This document shows positions 22,865-32,267 of a stretch of DNA of 64,000 nucleotides, piece by piece. Within the stretch, counting starts at the first letter, position 1, and every line of letters starts with the position of its first letter. The notes under the pieces were generated by a model. It worked only from the letters and a program-made list of their open reading frames with translations. It was not told the DNA's origin and searched no databases. Origin of the DNA: Aphanomyces cochlioides (taxonomy: Eukaryota > Oomycota > Saprolegniomycetes > Saprolegniales > Verrucalvaceae); contig JAHQRK010000027.1 of assembly GCA_019828595.1 (NCBI GenBank), forward strand, positions 930,001 through 994,000. Reading direction: 5' to 3'. Made by a program: the position numbers and the translations under genes.

Positions 22865-23259
22865 ACAGGTCAGGTCCGGGTCAGGTCACGGGTGCAGCTC
22901 ACAGGTTTTTTACTGGTTTTTCTCATGGTTTTATTCGACTTTCTGATCAGATTTTAGGTTTTTCTCATTCAAACTGCAATGGCAAAGCCTTAAACTGCGC
23001 TCACCGCAGCGAAGCGGAGGTCGAGTGAAAAAATTTCTGCAGGCGGATGACTCGGAGGAGGGAGCCCCCAACGTGCACCAAAAAGGGGTTTCTTTATATT
23101 TTCTCTCATCGGGTAAGGCGGCAGGTAGGCCGTGCCGCCACCCTGATGAGGCCTGCTAGAGAATGACAAAGTTTGGCGCTTTAACTCTTCCTGTTGATGG
23201 AGTTATGTTCAATTTTGTAGTGTGACGCAAAAGTGTGACCTGACCCGGATATGACCTGT
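22865..23259. mobile_element. Small non-autonomous element with 25-bp terminal inverted repeats
   Basis: The left end, ACAGGTCAGGTCCGGGTCAG (onward to 22889), is mirrored at the right end (23235-23259) with two differences. The 395-bp body is GC-richer than its surroundings (GCAGCGAAGCGGAGG; GGCGGCAGGTAGGCCGTGCC) and has no ORF. It interrupts segmental-duplication copy 1, whose similarity to copy 2 resumes at about 23268. A clear target duplication was not found. Similar TGACCTG sequence lies at 18935-19075. Confidence 0.65.
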
Positions 23260-23662
23260 TTCGGACACTACCCGAAAGATGAGATGTTGGAGAACATTGC
23301 AAGATGATCGGTAGCGAATGTATGATTCGTTGGTTCGATAAATCGTGCTGATTTCTCTGCCGCTTGACACGTTCGCACTCAAATTTTGGTCAAAACAATC
23401 TCGGGATGGAGCTGCTTCGTCCGTAGCGCTGTAGAGAGGGGTCTAACACTTAATACGAATGCATTACGCCTTATTGCGATAAAAAGGAAGTCGTTAAGTC
23501 AAGCTACAATTCTCGCTTCTTGTCGGGCAAGGTCATGCGGAAGGATTATCATTTGCTCGGATGCCTGTCTAGTGGACGTGACAAGTGGAAACTCCCAAGG
23601 ACGATGAGATCTCGGGAGATTAAGTCTTTGTGAAATGTACAAATCAATTTGAAGTTAATTCG

Positions 23663-23911
23663 CTAGACAAAAGCTGTGAGAGATAAGCTCTGCATCCCTG
23701 AGGTCTCAATCTTATAGTCAAGAAAAAAAGTCGTGCGAGCAGCTATATCCCCGGCGAACGCGGCGGCATCGACCACAACGGCCTCTTGCTCACTAGCAGT
23801 GGTCAGGGTTATCGAACTCCCCCAAATGCTACGACGTAGTTCATTACAGCACTCTTTGACTGGAAAACAGTGTCCGACATCGACTGCGATCATGTCTTGA
23901 CAGGTTTCCAT
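23663..23911 (-). pseudogene. M96-type fragment H (extreme C-terminus)
   Basis: An 82-codon frame ends in LSLTAFV at a stop, comparable with LSTLFV at the end of copy D. VVVDAAAFAGDIAA aligns with LEVDAKDYGVDISA of copy D. The 3' flanks of both genes are also alike (GGAAACTCCCAA, GTGAAATGTACAAA, GCTAGACAAA at about 23587-23672 and 27158-27248). No upstream exons were found. Confidence 0.45.
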
Positions 23912-24523
23912 TGCGACTTGCCGTAAGCTTCGCTGCCTAGACGTCTACACTTGACCACATTACTTTATGGCTTCTAACTGTCCTACTGCCGCTGGAGACA
24001 CATACTGGCCTGGGACCACTGGTTGGAGGATGTTGTCTTTTAGCTTTGAGAGCATGAATAGTCTGCGAATAGGACCTTTGGGTGTTGGCTGTAGTAATAC
24101 CCTCGAGGGATTCAGAAACGTCCAAAGTTTGAACGTGTGCTCTTTCATGCGTGCTCTTTCACTCCTCACTTGAGACGCATGCTTCAATCTGCAGTTGTCA
24201 CACAGATGTCTTCTCATGAATCTATCGTTGACGTTGTACTGCGCCTCTCTATGCTTTTACTCTCACTGCGATCAGCTCGATTGTTTCATGGACACAACCA
24301 TCAATCCCTACAAAGAAAGCTACGGCATCGGTATTCTTCATTACTCTGTCATCGGCGAACTCCTTGCTACGGGAGAGCCTCATGGAATTATCTCTCACCT
24401 CTCAGCCATCAACTCTAGTGTTGTTAGCTGGAGTTCCAACCGGGGTAGCAGCAGGTGTTGCCTTGTGAGTCGAAGCAGGAGTGGCTTTGGGCGTCGTGGC
24501 TGTCATCAAATGAAAGCGCAAGT
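23912..24523. other. Unresolved region with a small plus-strand ORF
   Basis: The plus frame 24195-24626 contains NPYKESYGIGILHYSVIG, which looks protein-like, but it has no domain I recognise and runs into the duplication. It is possibly a remnant of a membrane or secreted protein gene. Confidence 0.25.
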
Positions 24524-25060
24524 TATTCATAATAAAAGAATTAGTAGAGTGAAGACGGTGACGATAGGCGGAGACGAAAGTCTTGTGGACGAATGGCCCA
24601 CAGAAGAGCACACAAAATTGTCATAACCCGGTCGACATTTGTGTCTTGAACTTGGTCGTTGCAGTTATGGCGGTCTCGTCAGACGTACTGTAGTGCGGCA
24701 TCGTCATCGTGCAATCTTTCGACAGCTTGATTGGCATCTTATGGATCTTGTTCTAGTCGCAATCATGGTTCCTCGGGGTGCTGCCATCGTCGCCGTTGTC
24801 ACCGCCGTTATTGGAACTGAGGTTGGTGGAGCTTGGGTGTCGTGACTGAGCTACAGATAGGTACAAGAGCGAGTGAGTACGAGCAAAATTTCCATGCAAC
24901 ATGTGGTCGTCGCACGTGGTGGATCTCCCCCTGATATGTCGTGCGAAAGATGAGAAGACTGACGACAACTTTACAAGATGGTCGGTAACCAAGAGACCAC
25001 CTTTCGAGGTCTACACATCTCTTCATCCTGGCTGCTCATCACTCCAGACTTGCGGTTGGG
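24524..25060. repeat. Segmental duplication, copy 2
   Basis: This is the counterpart of 22349-22850 and 23268-23330 (for example CAAGATGGTCGGTAACC here versus CAAGATGATCGGTAGCG there). It shows the state without the 395-bp insertion. Confidence 0.5.
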
Positions 25061-25741
25061 ATGGCTTGGATGAAAATCCCCATCGAGTTTGTCTTGAGTC
25101 CGATCGAATTTGTCTTCAACGATGTCCGCAATACTCTGTGTCGCATCGCTGTCGGTTTTGGCATCAAGGGGTTCGTTCACTCGTGGCTCCCAACGGCTCT
25201 AGTTTCACCCTTTGAAACTTTTGTCGTCGTAGTGATCTGGTATGTCTTCGCCGTGGATGAAATCATCAATCCTCATGCACGGAAGACGGACGCTCTATGC
25301 GTGCTCAACTTGCCATGGCTGGTTGTGCTGTTAGTCATATTGTTGCAAGTTTCACGGCGAGTGGAGTGTCAGCAGCAGCAGCAGCGGCAACCGTCTGCAC
25401 GCATTAACTGGCGGCGACGGAAGGCGAAGAAAGCGGGGGGATTCATCCAGCGTGCCTTGGAGTGGTGCAAAGTGGAAATGCACAGACTGAATGATGCAAT
25501 CACGGCTTGTACCGACATGACCAAGTTTGTCAATGCGAATCGTGGTCAATGTGAGGCCATTTGGAGAGATTTATCCCAGTGCAACTACGATGCGGTTCTT
25601 AAGAAGACATGGAACCTCATCGTGAAGCTCTTTGGTATCGACACCATTCATCGCATTTCTGACCGAGAGTCGCATTTCAACAAGTGCGGGACGTGCGCAG
25701 ACGCTGCCGATGACATTGTCTATGAGTGTCGCGCGAAGTAG
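25061..25741 (+). CDS. Chimeric ORF: MATE-transporter-like segment fused to small secreted-protein domain (226 aa)
   Basis: Residues about 1-75 match the MATE pseudogene 1.2 kb downstream (NTLCRIAVGFGIKG versus NTLCSMAVGVVDKS; WYVFAVDEIIN versus WYVFAVGAILN). Residues about 80-226 match the two secreted proteins at 39.7-41.9 kb: a hydrophobic segment ending in VEC, then ACTDMTKFVNANRGQCE and RESHFNKCGTCADAADD. In those relatives a start codon precedes the hydrophobic signal; here that ATG is missing and the frame is open into the MATE part. It may be a genuine fusion membrane protein or an accidental in-frame join of two decayed pieces. There are no internal stops. Confidence 0.5.
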   Translation: MAWMKIPIEFVLSPIEFVFNDVRNTLCRIAVGFGIKGFVHSWLPTALVSPFETFVVVVIWYVFAVDEIINPHARKTDALCVLNLPWLVVLLVILLQVSRRVECQQQQQRQPSARINWRRRKAKKAGGFIQRALEWCKVEMHRLNDAITACTDMTKFVNANRGQCEAIWRDLSQCNYDAVLKKTWNLIVKLFGIDTIHRISDRESHFNKCGTCADAADDIVYECRAK

Positions 25742-26159
25742 AAGGCCGAACGCAACGCTGCAAAGGGAAAGAAGTACATTGACGACAAATTCGTCTGGTT
25801 GACTCTTCCATTTTCCTTCAGTCATGCTTGCATAATGGTAGTAGTTGCATGTGTTTAAGTGGATATTCCTCCTACAATATGTGAATTCCGCGAGCAATTT
25901 CATTTCCGTGGTCAGGGCGTGGTCTTGTGTGATTGCATGGCTTCATACTCTTGGATGCTTCGAAATAGTTGTGACCATGAATTCGCCATGCGATGGTGCT
26001 ACCGGTAGTCAACACCTTCCACATGTTGCCTTCCACATGTCGAGAGCAGCGAAATGTCATTGTCCTCGCGTCCACAAGTCAGTGGCACGAGTTGCACTCA
26101 TGAGTGCCATTCCGATTTAATTTACGGAGAGGGGCCGCCATTGTTAAAGGCATGCCGCC
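25742..26159. other. Intergenic, nothing recognised
   Basis: This is the spacer between the chimeric ORF and the MATE pseudogene. No conserved frame was found. Confidence 0.4.
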
Positions 26160-27000
26160 TTGAATTTGACTCGTTCCGTTGGGGCCACCGCACTGCCGCT
26201 CTCATTCCACATGCTTGTCTCTCAAGTCAACACTCATACAGCCTTCTTGGGCCATCTTGGCACATCCGAACTCGCGGGGGTGGACGAGTTTATATTTTTC
26301 GCTGTCTTGGCTCTCAATACCTTGTGCAGCATGGCCGTTGGTGTCGTCGACAAATCTCTTGTTGGGCTATGGCTCCAAACTGCATTGGTCTTTGTGGTCA
26401 TTGGTGTTGCGATGGTCGCTCTCTGGTATGTGTTTGCAGTGGGTGCGATCCTCAACCTCTCCTTCTCTGAAGACGATCCGGTGGTATTTGGCTCATTGTT
26501 TGCTCGCATCATGGCTCTGGCGTTGCTTCCTCAACTGCTCTTCTGTGCGCTGTCTGCTTACTTAGCATCCTTTGACGTCAAGGAGACACAAGTTCCATCT
26601 GCACAAACCTTTCTGGCCTCCGTGGTCCAAACACTGTGTACGCCTTCTCAAGTGACGCCTCCACTGCAACCCAACTCCTGATTGCTCGCTTCTTGGGGAT
26701 GGGTGAACCTGAGATAGCTCATCGTGTGGCGCTGTTCGGTGCTGTGTTCTGGTGTCTGCTACGATGGCAACAATCACTTACCTCACGTCTGCAGCGAGAG
26801 TATGGAGTGAGGACATGGTCGTGTTGGACTTGAGCAGGTCAGTCTATGGCATCCTTGCAGTCCACGTGGTGGTGAATTGCTTGCAGGATCACTGCGAAGA
26901 ATGTCTGTACGCGACGAACCACGGCGCGCTCGTGTTTGTTGCCAACAATACTTGCCACTCTCGTATGTTTTCACGATGCAAGTGGAGTGGGGTCTCCTGA
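26160..27000 (+). pseudogene. MATE-family multidrug/toxin extrusion transporter, broken
   Basis: The first frame (26160-26681) shows the MATE start region (FLGHLGTSELAG), several hydrophobic helices, and SLVGLWLQTALVF and LALLPQLLF, typical of transmembrane segments 2-5. It has no ATG. A second frame (26636-26750) gives ASTATQLLIARFLGMGEPE, resembling the loop after the central helices. A third (26752-27000) carries later helices. At least two frame changes occur, and the middle and end of the roughly 450-aa family length are missing. MATE proteins export cationic drugs by cation antiport; this copy cannot. Confidence 0.6.
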
Positions 27001-27239
27001 CTCGCTGATCTTGTGGGTGAGCTGGTAAGACTTGGCATCTTGATCTGCTGGGGCTGGCTTCGTCTTGACTAGGCTATGGAATCTGCGAATGCACAAGACT
27101 TTTGATGCAAGCCACGCATCGATCATCATCCTTGGATGAATCTGCAGCTGTGGAAACTCCCAACGACGACATGATCTCTGTAGTTGCTTAGCTGCAGTAA
27201 GTCTTGGTGAAATGTACAAACCCATCTTAAGTGAATTAG

Positions 27240-28451
27240 CTAGACAAAGAGCGTTGAGAGGTAAGCACCAGCTCGCCGAGTCATGAGGAATGCATACTGG
27301 CATTCTTTGTGCGCATCAGGACATGCTGAAATATCAACACCGTAATCTTTCGCGTCTACTTCCAGCGGTAGACACTCATTATTCCCTGTGAAGCCCCTCG
27401 AGTGGAACGACACCTGCCGGACTTTGGTTCGGCCATCACTCAGTCGATGGATATCAATCCTAATCAAAAGACTCAGCGAAGAATGACTATGGAGGTACCA
27501 AAGAGATCGACTCCGCCTTCGTCCCTTGATATCCAAGAAGGATTCGTCGTGTTCAATACCCTGGATAACAATAATGCATTGGTTTGGGTTGGGGCGGAAT
27601 TCGCCGCATATGACATTGACGAACTCGTTGATCGTTGTGAATACATACTGCTGGATTGAGCCCTCTCGGGATTCCATTAGCTAGAACGAGCCATGAATTA
27701 AACACAAGCATGATCTTTGGAGTGCTACCTTGGGCTTGAAAGGGTCATACCCTGGAATATAACATCGCAGGTCCAACAAAGTGTCGTGGAAGTGGGCAAT
27801 TGTGTCTTCAAACGACAGCGGCGAATAGCAAAGACGTCGATAGACGGAAAAATGCCCCTCCTCTCCAAACGAGAAGTTCAAATCCCACTCAAAGTCGTTA
27901 GCAGCCTCAATGTGTCGAAATCCCTGGCTCTGAAAGATGAGATCTGTGTTGAAATACATTTGCTCAAGGATCCACTTCTTTCCCAATTGCCGAGACGCAG
28001 AGTTAGCTAATAACGTGCAATTGCGCCATGTTGCAACCCGTGGGTTGGGAGGATTCTATGTGAGCAAAGGTGAGCATTCCAGCAAAGTTGAGTTGAAACT
28101 TACCGTCACGCGCATGTTGGAAGCTACCCACTCTTGCATTTCTTTGATAAGAACATCATATCTCGCCATCATGCCCCCAAGAGATTTCCTCTTTACATCA
28201 GCGAGGCGCCTATCTTCTTCTAGAGCTTCCGCCACGTCTTTCCACGACAGAATTGATGGTTTCTCCGACTTGACAGACCGTGCACGTAGAGTCGCCACCA
28301 CCTTCTCGAGCTCCTGGACGCGATTTGTAAGATAGCTTCGCTCTTCTTTCGCCTCTTTCCGGTATAACATGCGAATATTCCTCAAATATAGCTTCCGTCG
28401 TTGCATCTTGGCGTCCATGCTGGCTTCATTCTCCTTGGCGGCTGTCGTCAT
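27240..28451 (-). CDS. M96-type coiled-coil/START-like protein, copy D (4 exons, 358 aa)
   Basis: Minus-strand exons are 28451-28104, 28055-27729, 27680-27496 and 27456-27240; introns are 48, 48 and 39 bp in phases 0, 0 and 2. Exon 3 (185 nt) and exon 4 (217 nt) have exactly the lengths found in copy B. The third intron is only 39 bp and a multiple of three without stops, so its retention would add 13 residues. The coiled coil (MLYRKEAKEERSYL) and ILSWKDVAEAL lie in exon 1, PRVATWRN and LGKKWILEQMY in exon 2, NEFVNVICGEF in exon 3. The frame is open 26 codons upstream of the chosen ATG at 28451. Confidence 0.7.
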
Positions 28452-29569
28452 CGTCCTCTGATTGGGAACTGGAATCTGCTTGATGACTCGATTTTCAGCA
28501 AAATTAAAAATAAATACCCAAAAATACACCAGAAAAAGAATAAAAAAAGTGATTTTTCTTCAAGTATTCCAGCACCCAACAACGCGTCCAACTCGTACAG
28601 TATTCCCTTGCTCGTGGCGCTTGAATTATTCCATCTACCACAATTGCGATGGCACTGGTCGAGCTATACGCACGTTGGCATAGCAAGGGTTAGAGAGGAC
28701 GGCGTTTTAGCTCGAATTCCGAGCTACTGGGAACGAAAAATTTCAAGGCACGGACGTTTGATATCTTGATAACGTTTCTCGACAAAGATGCCCACGTTGA
28801 ACGAGTATGTCGGCTCGTCCATGCGTTCCAGTAAAAGCTGGAATTGTCGCATCCTGCACATATTGTCGGGTGAAGGCGGAAGAGAAAGCAAACGTAGGTG
28901 GGGATTCTCCCTTGCGGATGTACCAAGCACAACGCATCGTGTCTATTTCAATCTTTCGTCTCCTTTGTCACCACGTGCTTGCGAACCCTTCAACGACAAG
29001 CAGAACTCAGTACGCTGCCAAGTCGAATGAACAATCTATCGAGTGGTATGCCGAGACGATGTTCCAGAGATGAAAGTGTCGCTTCTTTTTGAAACAAACG
29101 CCGGACGCAACGGCGAGTTGCATGGGTGGACACGACGAATGAACCAAGCAAATGATCTCTGCGGCTCGCATCGTGGTCGAGAGTTTGAAACGGTCTCAAA
29201 TTTTCGTCGAGGTCGTCACGTTCTACTCATTCGATTGCGAGTTGGCTCAATTTCGTGGTGGAAATTGTTCGTTTGTTCGACAATCTTGAGCCAGTCAAGC
29301 TCTCCCTGAAGGCAGGCGCAACGACAGCAATCACGAGCATCATAAAACTGCTCCTTGAGGATGAATTGGTTTACGACGGCGAGATAACTGACGAAGGAGG
29401 AGATGGTGCGAGGAATCGCATTTTGCGACGACGATCTGGCGAATTCTTGCATACGAAACGACCTCACGTATCGACACCATGCTTGTCCGTTGCAACGACT
29501 AAAAATAGCAAGAAGGTTCTGCGTCTCGTTCCAACACGTTGCCTTGCATGGCACACTTCGCGTTTCGCC
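28452..29569. other. Intergenic with possible minus-strand coding remnants
   Basis: Minus-strand frames look protein-like but do not join: 29450-29216 (FVSYLAVVNQFILKEQFYDA), 29235-28990 (LSSLEHRLGIPLDRLFIRL) and 28845-28724 (LLERMDEPTYSFNVGIFVEK, preceded by a GTGCAG acceptor-like site). They may be exons of one gene facing away from the GH17 gene, or a pseudogene. No domain was recognised. The right part also holds the promoter of the GH17 gene. Confidence 0.3.
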
Positions 29570-32245
29570 ATGTTCTTCAAGCTGGCTGCGACTTGGGCAG
29601 TCGTGGCGGCGCAAGCTGGCGTCTTCTACGCGCCAGAGCACAACCCCATCTTCACCGTCAATTCGACAAACACGACGCAACTTGCAGCTGCCATCGATGC
29701 CGATTTCGCCCTCATCCAGTCGTACTACTCGGTCATTCGCACCGCCCAAGCGAGTTACTTTGGGGTTCCAATTGCTCCGATTGCCAAGAAATACGGCCTT
29801 GGAGTCTATCTCGGTGTCGACGGCAGGACGTCGTCTTTGGACGAACAAGTCGCTGCTGCCGTCTCCGCCGTTCAATCTTACCCTGGCACTGTGCGAGCCG
29901 TTCTTGTGGGTTGCGATACCCTTGAGCCATTCGGCTCATTGAATGTTTCGAGCTTGGTTAGTCGAATCTCTACCGTCAAGAGCCGCATCCAAACTGTCTC
30001 GAGAAGCATCCCCATCGGCACCTCCCAGCGCGTCGAAGCATGGCTCAATTCTCGTGCAAACACTTCGAGTCTCGCGGCAGCCGTCGATGTCGTTGGCGTC
30101 CAAATCTATCCCTACTTGAATCCGGCCTACTCGTCAACGGCGCCGCTTGCACTGCTTGAATCAGCTTGGACGAATTTAACTGCTCGCTTTCCAGCTGAAA
30201 AGTTGCTCGTCACCGAGACGGGGTTCCCCACTGCGACCGACCGTCAACCGTCGACAAATCCAGCCTTGTCGGTAGCCAACGCGACGCGGTACTTTGTAGC
30301 GTTCTCGCAGTCCAAGTACGCTGGCATTTGGGCGAGTTTCTTTGACAACTCGACGGCGTCTAGCCGATATGGCATGCCAGAGAGCCAATTCTTTGGCTTG
30401 TACACGGCGACAGGGTCCAACAAGTACATCCTTCCATCGGTCAACTTGGAATCCGCCACGCTTTCCATCTTCACGCCTGGCGTTTGCTATTCGCCATTCC
30501 ATGCGCAGGAGTACCCGCTCAATGGCGGCTCGGCTGCCAACCTTCCTCTCGCGCTGGATGCGGACTTTAAACTCATGGCGCAATACTTCAGCGTCGTGCG
30601 AACTTACTACTCGTCCTACATGGGCTACGACGTTGCGTCGTACGCTGCCAAGTACAATGTGCAGCTCTTCCTCGGCGTGTACATGACGAGAGAAGCATGG
30701 TATTCCAGCCAGGAAACCGCGGCAATCACGGCAGCGATTAAATATCCCAACACGATTGCTGCCATCTTGGTCGGGAATGAAAACGTCGCGCCGTACGGTC
30801 CGTTCGCCGCGTCTTACATTGTCGAGCGCATGAATGCCATTCGAAACCAGATCCGGCAAACCACGGGACGAAACGTACCTGTCGGCACAGTCCAGCGAGC
30901 CACCGAGTGGCTCAACCCATCCATGCAAGCCGACATGCAGTACATTGCAGCCAACTCGGACATTATCGGCGTCAACATCTACCCGTTCTTCGACAATGGC
31001 TACCAGTCGAGCAATCCATTGGCGTTGCTCCACGCGATCTGGAATCAAATGCTTGCGCTCTACCCCGCATCCAAGCTCCGCCTCACAGAGACGGGCTTCT
31101 CCACGGGCGGCGCCCCGAGCTCCATCGCGCCGCGCAACAAACCGTCGCTCGCGAACGCCATGCAGTTTTACAATGCGTTTCAGACGTGGATCCCCAAAGC
31201 TGGTGGCGGCGAAACGTTCTGGTACACGATGTTTGATCTCCGCGCCGACGACAGGACGCAGCCCGAGGAGCTTGAAAAGTATTTCGGGTTCTTCTCGGCG
31301 AATCGAGAGCCCAAAGCGATCAATTTCCCCTTGGTGCGGCAAGTCACCCCACCACCGTCGCCTCCACCGCCACCTCCAACGCCGTCGTCGCCTCCACGTA
31401 CGCCTCCGCTCCTTGGCGTGCTCTACTCGCCGTTCCACGCTGATGAATATCCAAACGATGTGAAAAACCTCGGCGCGGCGATCGCTCTCGACTTGCTCGT
31501 CATTCGGTCGAGGTTTTCAACCATCCGCACTGCGTACGCCAACTTTTATGGCGTCGACATCATGCCGTATGCCGCCGCGGCGGGATTCCAAGTCTACTTG
31601 GGCGTCGGGATGACAAGAGAGAGTTGGTACCCTGACCAAGTCGCGAGTGCAATCAGCGCAGTGCGCTACTTTCCATCGTCCGTGCAAGCACTCCTGGTCG
31701 GCTGTGAGAACGCCTACATCGGCGACTACTTCACGGCCGGCGACATCATCAACGCCATGAATTCCCTGCGGAGTCAAATTCAAAGCCAGACGGGTCGTAC
31801 GTCCATTCGCATGGGCACCGTCCAGCGCATCTCCGAGTGGCTCAATCCAGCGCTGCGATCCAACATGGTCACGCTCGCCAACGCTTGCGACGTCATCGGC
31901 GTCACGGTGTCGCTCTACGACTCGGACAACTTGAGCTCTCCCGCGACGGTGCTGGACAAGTGGTGGAGCCAACTGACAGCCATCTATCCAGCGAGCAAGC
32001 TGCACGTCATGGACGTTGGCTATCCGACGCAAGGACCGTCGTCTCCGACCGGCAACAAGCCCAGCGTGGCGCAAGCCCAAGCGTTCTACGACACCTTCCG
32101 CGCGTGGCAGACGAGTCGAAGCGCTCCGAGTTGGTTCGCCAGCTTCTACGACGACAAGGCCACGACGCCGAACGCGGAATTCACGGGCTTCTACACAGCG
32201 CAGCGGCAGCCGAAAGCGTCCAACTACCCGCTTGTCGTCTCGTGA
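29570..32245 (+). CDS. Secreted protein with three GH17 (beta-1,3-glucanase-type) domains, 891 aa
   Basis: This is a single uninterrupted frame. The chosen ATG opens a signal peptide (MFFKLAATWAVVAAQA); the frame is open about 105 codons upstream, but only this start gives secretion. Three tandem GH17 repeats follow: residues about 17-305, 306-592 and 615-891. A Pro/Ser linker (TPPPSPPPPPPTPSSP) joins domains 2 and 3. GH17 enzymes hydrolyse beta-1,3-glucan with a Glu acid/base in GNE and a Glu nucleophile in TETGF. Domain 2 has both (E404 in VGNENV, E507 in TETGFS). Domain 1 keeps the nucleophile E216 but has D116 in VGCDTL. Domain 3 keeps E713 (VGCENA) but has D815 in MDVGYP. Probably only the centre domain is catalytic and the outer ones bind glucan. 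Its likely targets are the oomycete wall or host glucans. Confidence 0.88.
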   Translation: MFFKLAATWAVVAAQAGVFYAPEHNPIFTVNSTNTTQLAAAIDADFALIQSYYSVIRTAQASYFGVPIAPIAKKYGLGVYLGVDGRTSSLDEQVAAAVSAVQSYPGTVRAVLVGCDTLEPFGSLNVSSLVSRISTVKSRIQTVSRSIPIGTSQRVEAWLNSRANTSSLAAAVDVVGVQIYPYLNPAYSSTAPLALLESAWTNLTARFPAEKLLVTETGFPTATDRQPSTNPALSVANATRYFVAFSQSKYAGIWASFFDNSTASSRYGMPESQFFGLYTATGSNKYILPSVNLESATLSIFTPGVCYSPFHAQEYPLNGGSAANLPLALDADFKLMAQYFSVVRTYYSSYMGYDVASYAAKYNVQLFLGVYMTREAWYSSQETAAITAAIKYPNTIAAILVGNENVAPYGPFAASYIVERMNAIRNQIRQTTGRNVPVGTVQRATEWLNPSMQADMQYIAANSDIIGVNIYPFFDNGYQSSNPLALLHAIWNQMLALYPASKLRLTETGFSTGGAPSSIAPRNKPSLANAMQFYNAFQTWIPKAGGGETFWYTMFDLRADDRTQPEELEKYFGFFSANREPKAINFPLVRQVTPPPSPPPPPPTPSSPPRTPPLLGVLYSPFHADEYPNDVKNLGAAIALDLLVIRSRFSTIRTAYANFYGVDIMPYAAAAGFQVYLGVGMTRESWYPDQVASAISAVRYFPSSVQALLVGCENAYIGDYFTAGDIINAMNSLRSQIQSQTGRTSIRMGTVQRISEWLNPALRSNMVTLANACDVIGVTVSLYDSDNLSSPATVLDKWWSQLTAIYPASKLHVMDVGYPTQGPSSPTGNKPSVAQAQAFYDTFRAWQTSRSAPSWFASFYDDKATTPNAEFTGFYTAQRQPKASNYPLVVS

Positions 32246-32267
32246 GACCTCCTTCCTAGTTAATCCA

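Noticed and set aside
30176..31438. 420-codon minus-strand ORF
   Set aside because: It lies entirely antisense to the GH17 gene. Its Arg-rich composition is what the complement of that GC-biased coding frame produces, and it has no domain.
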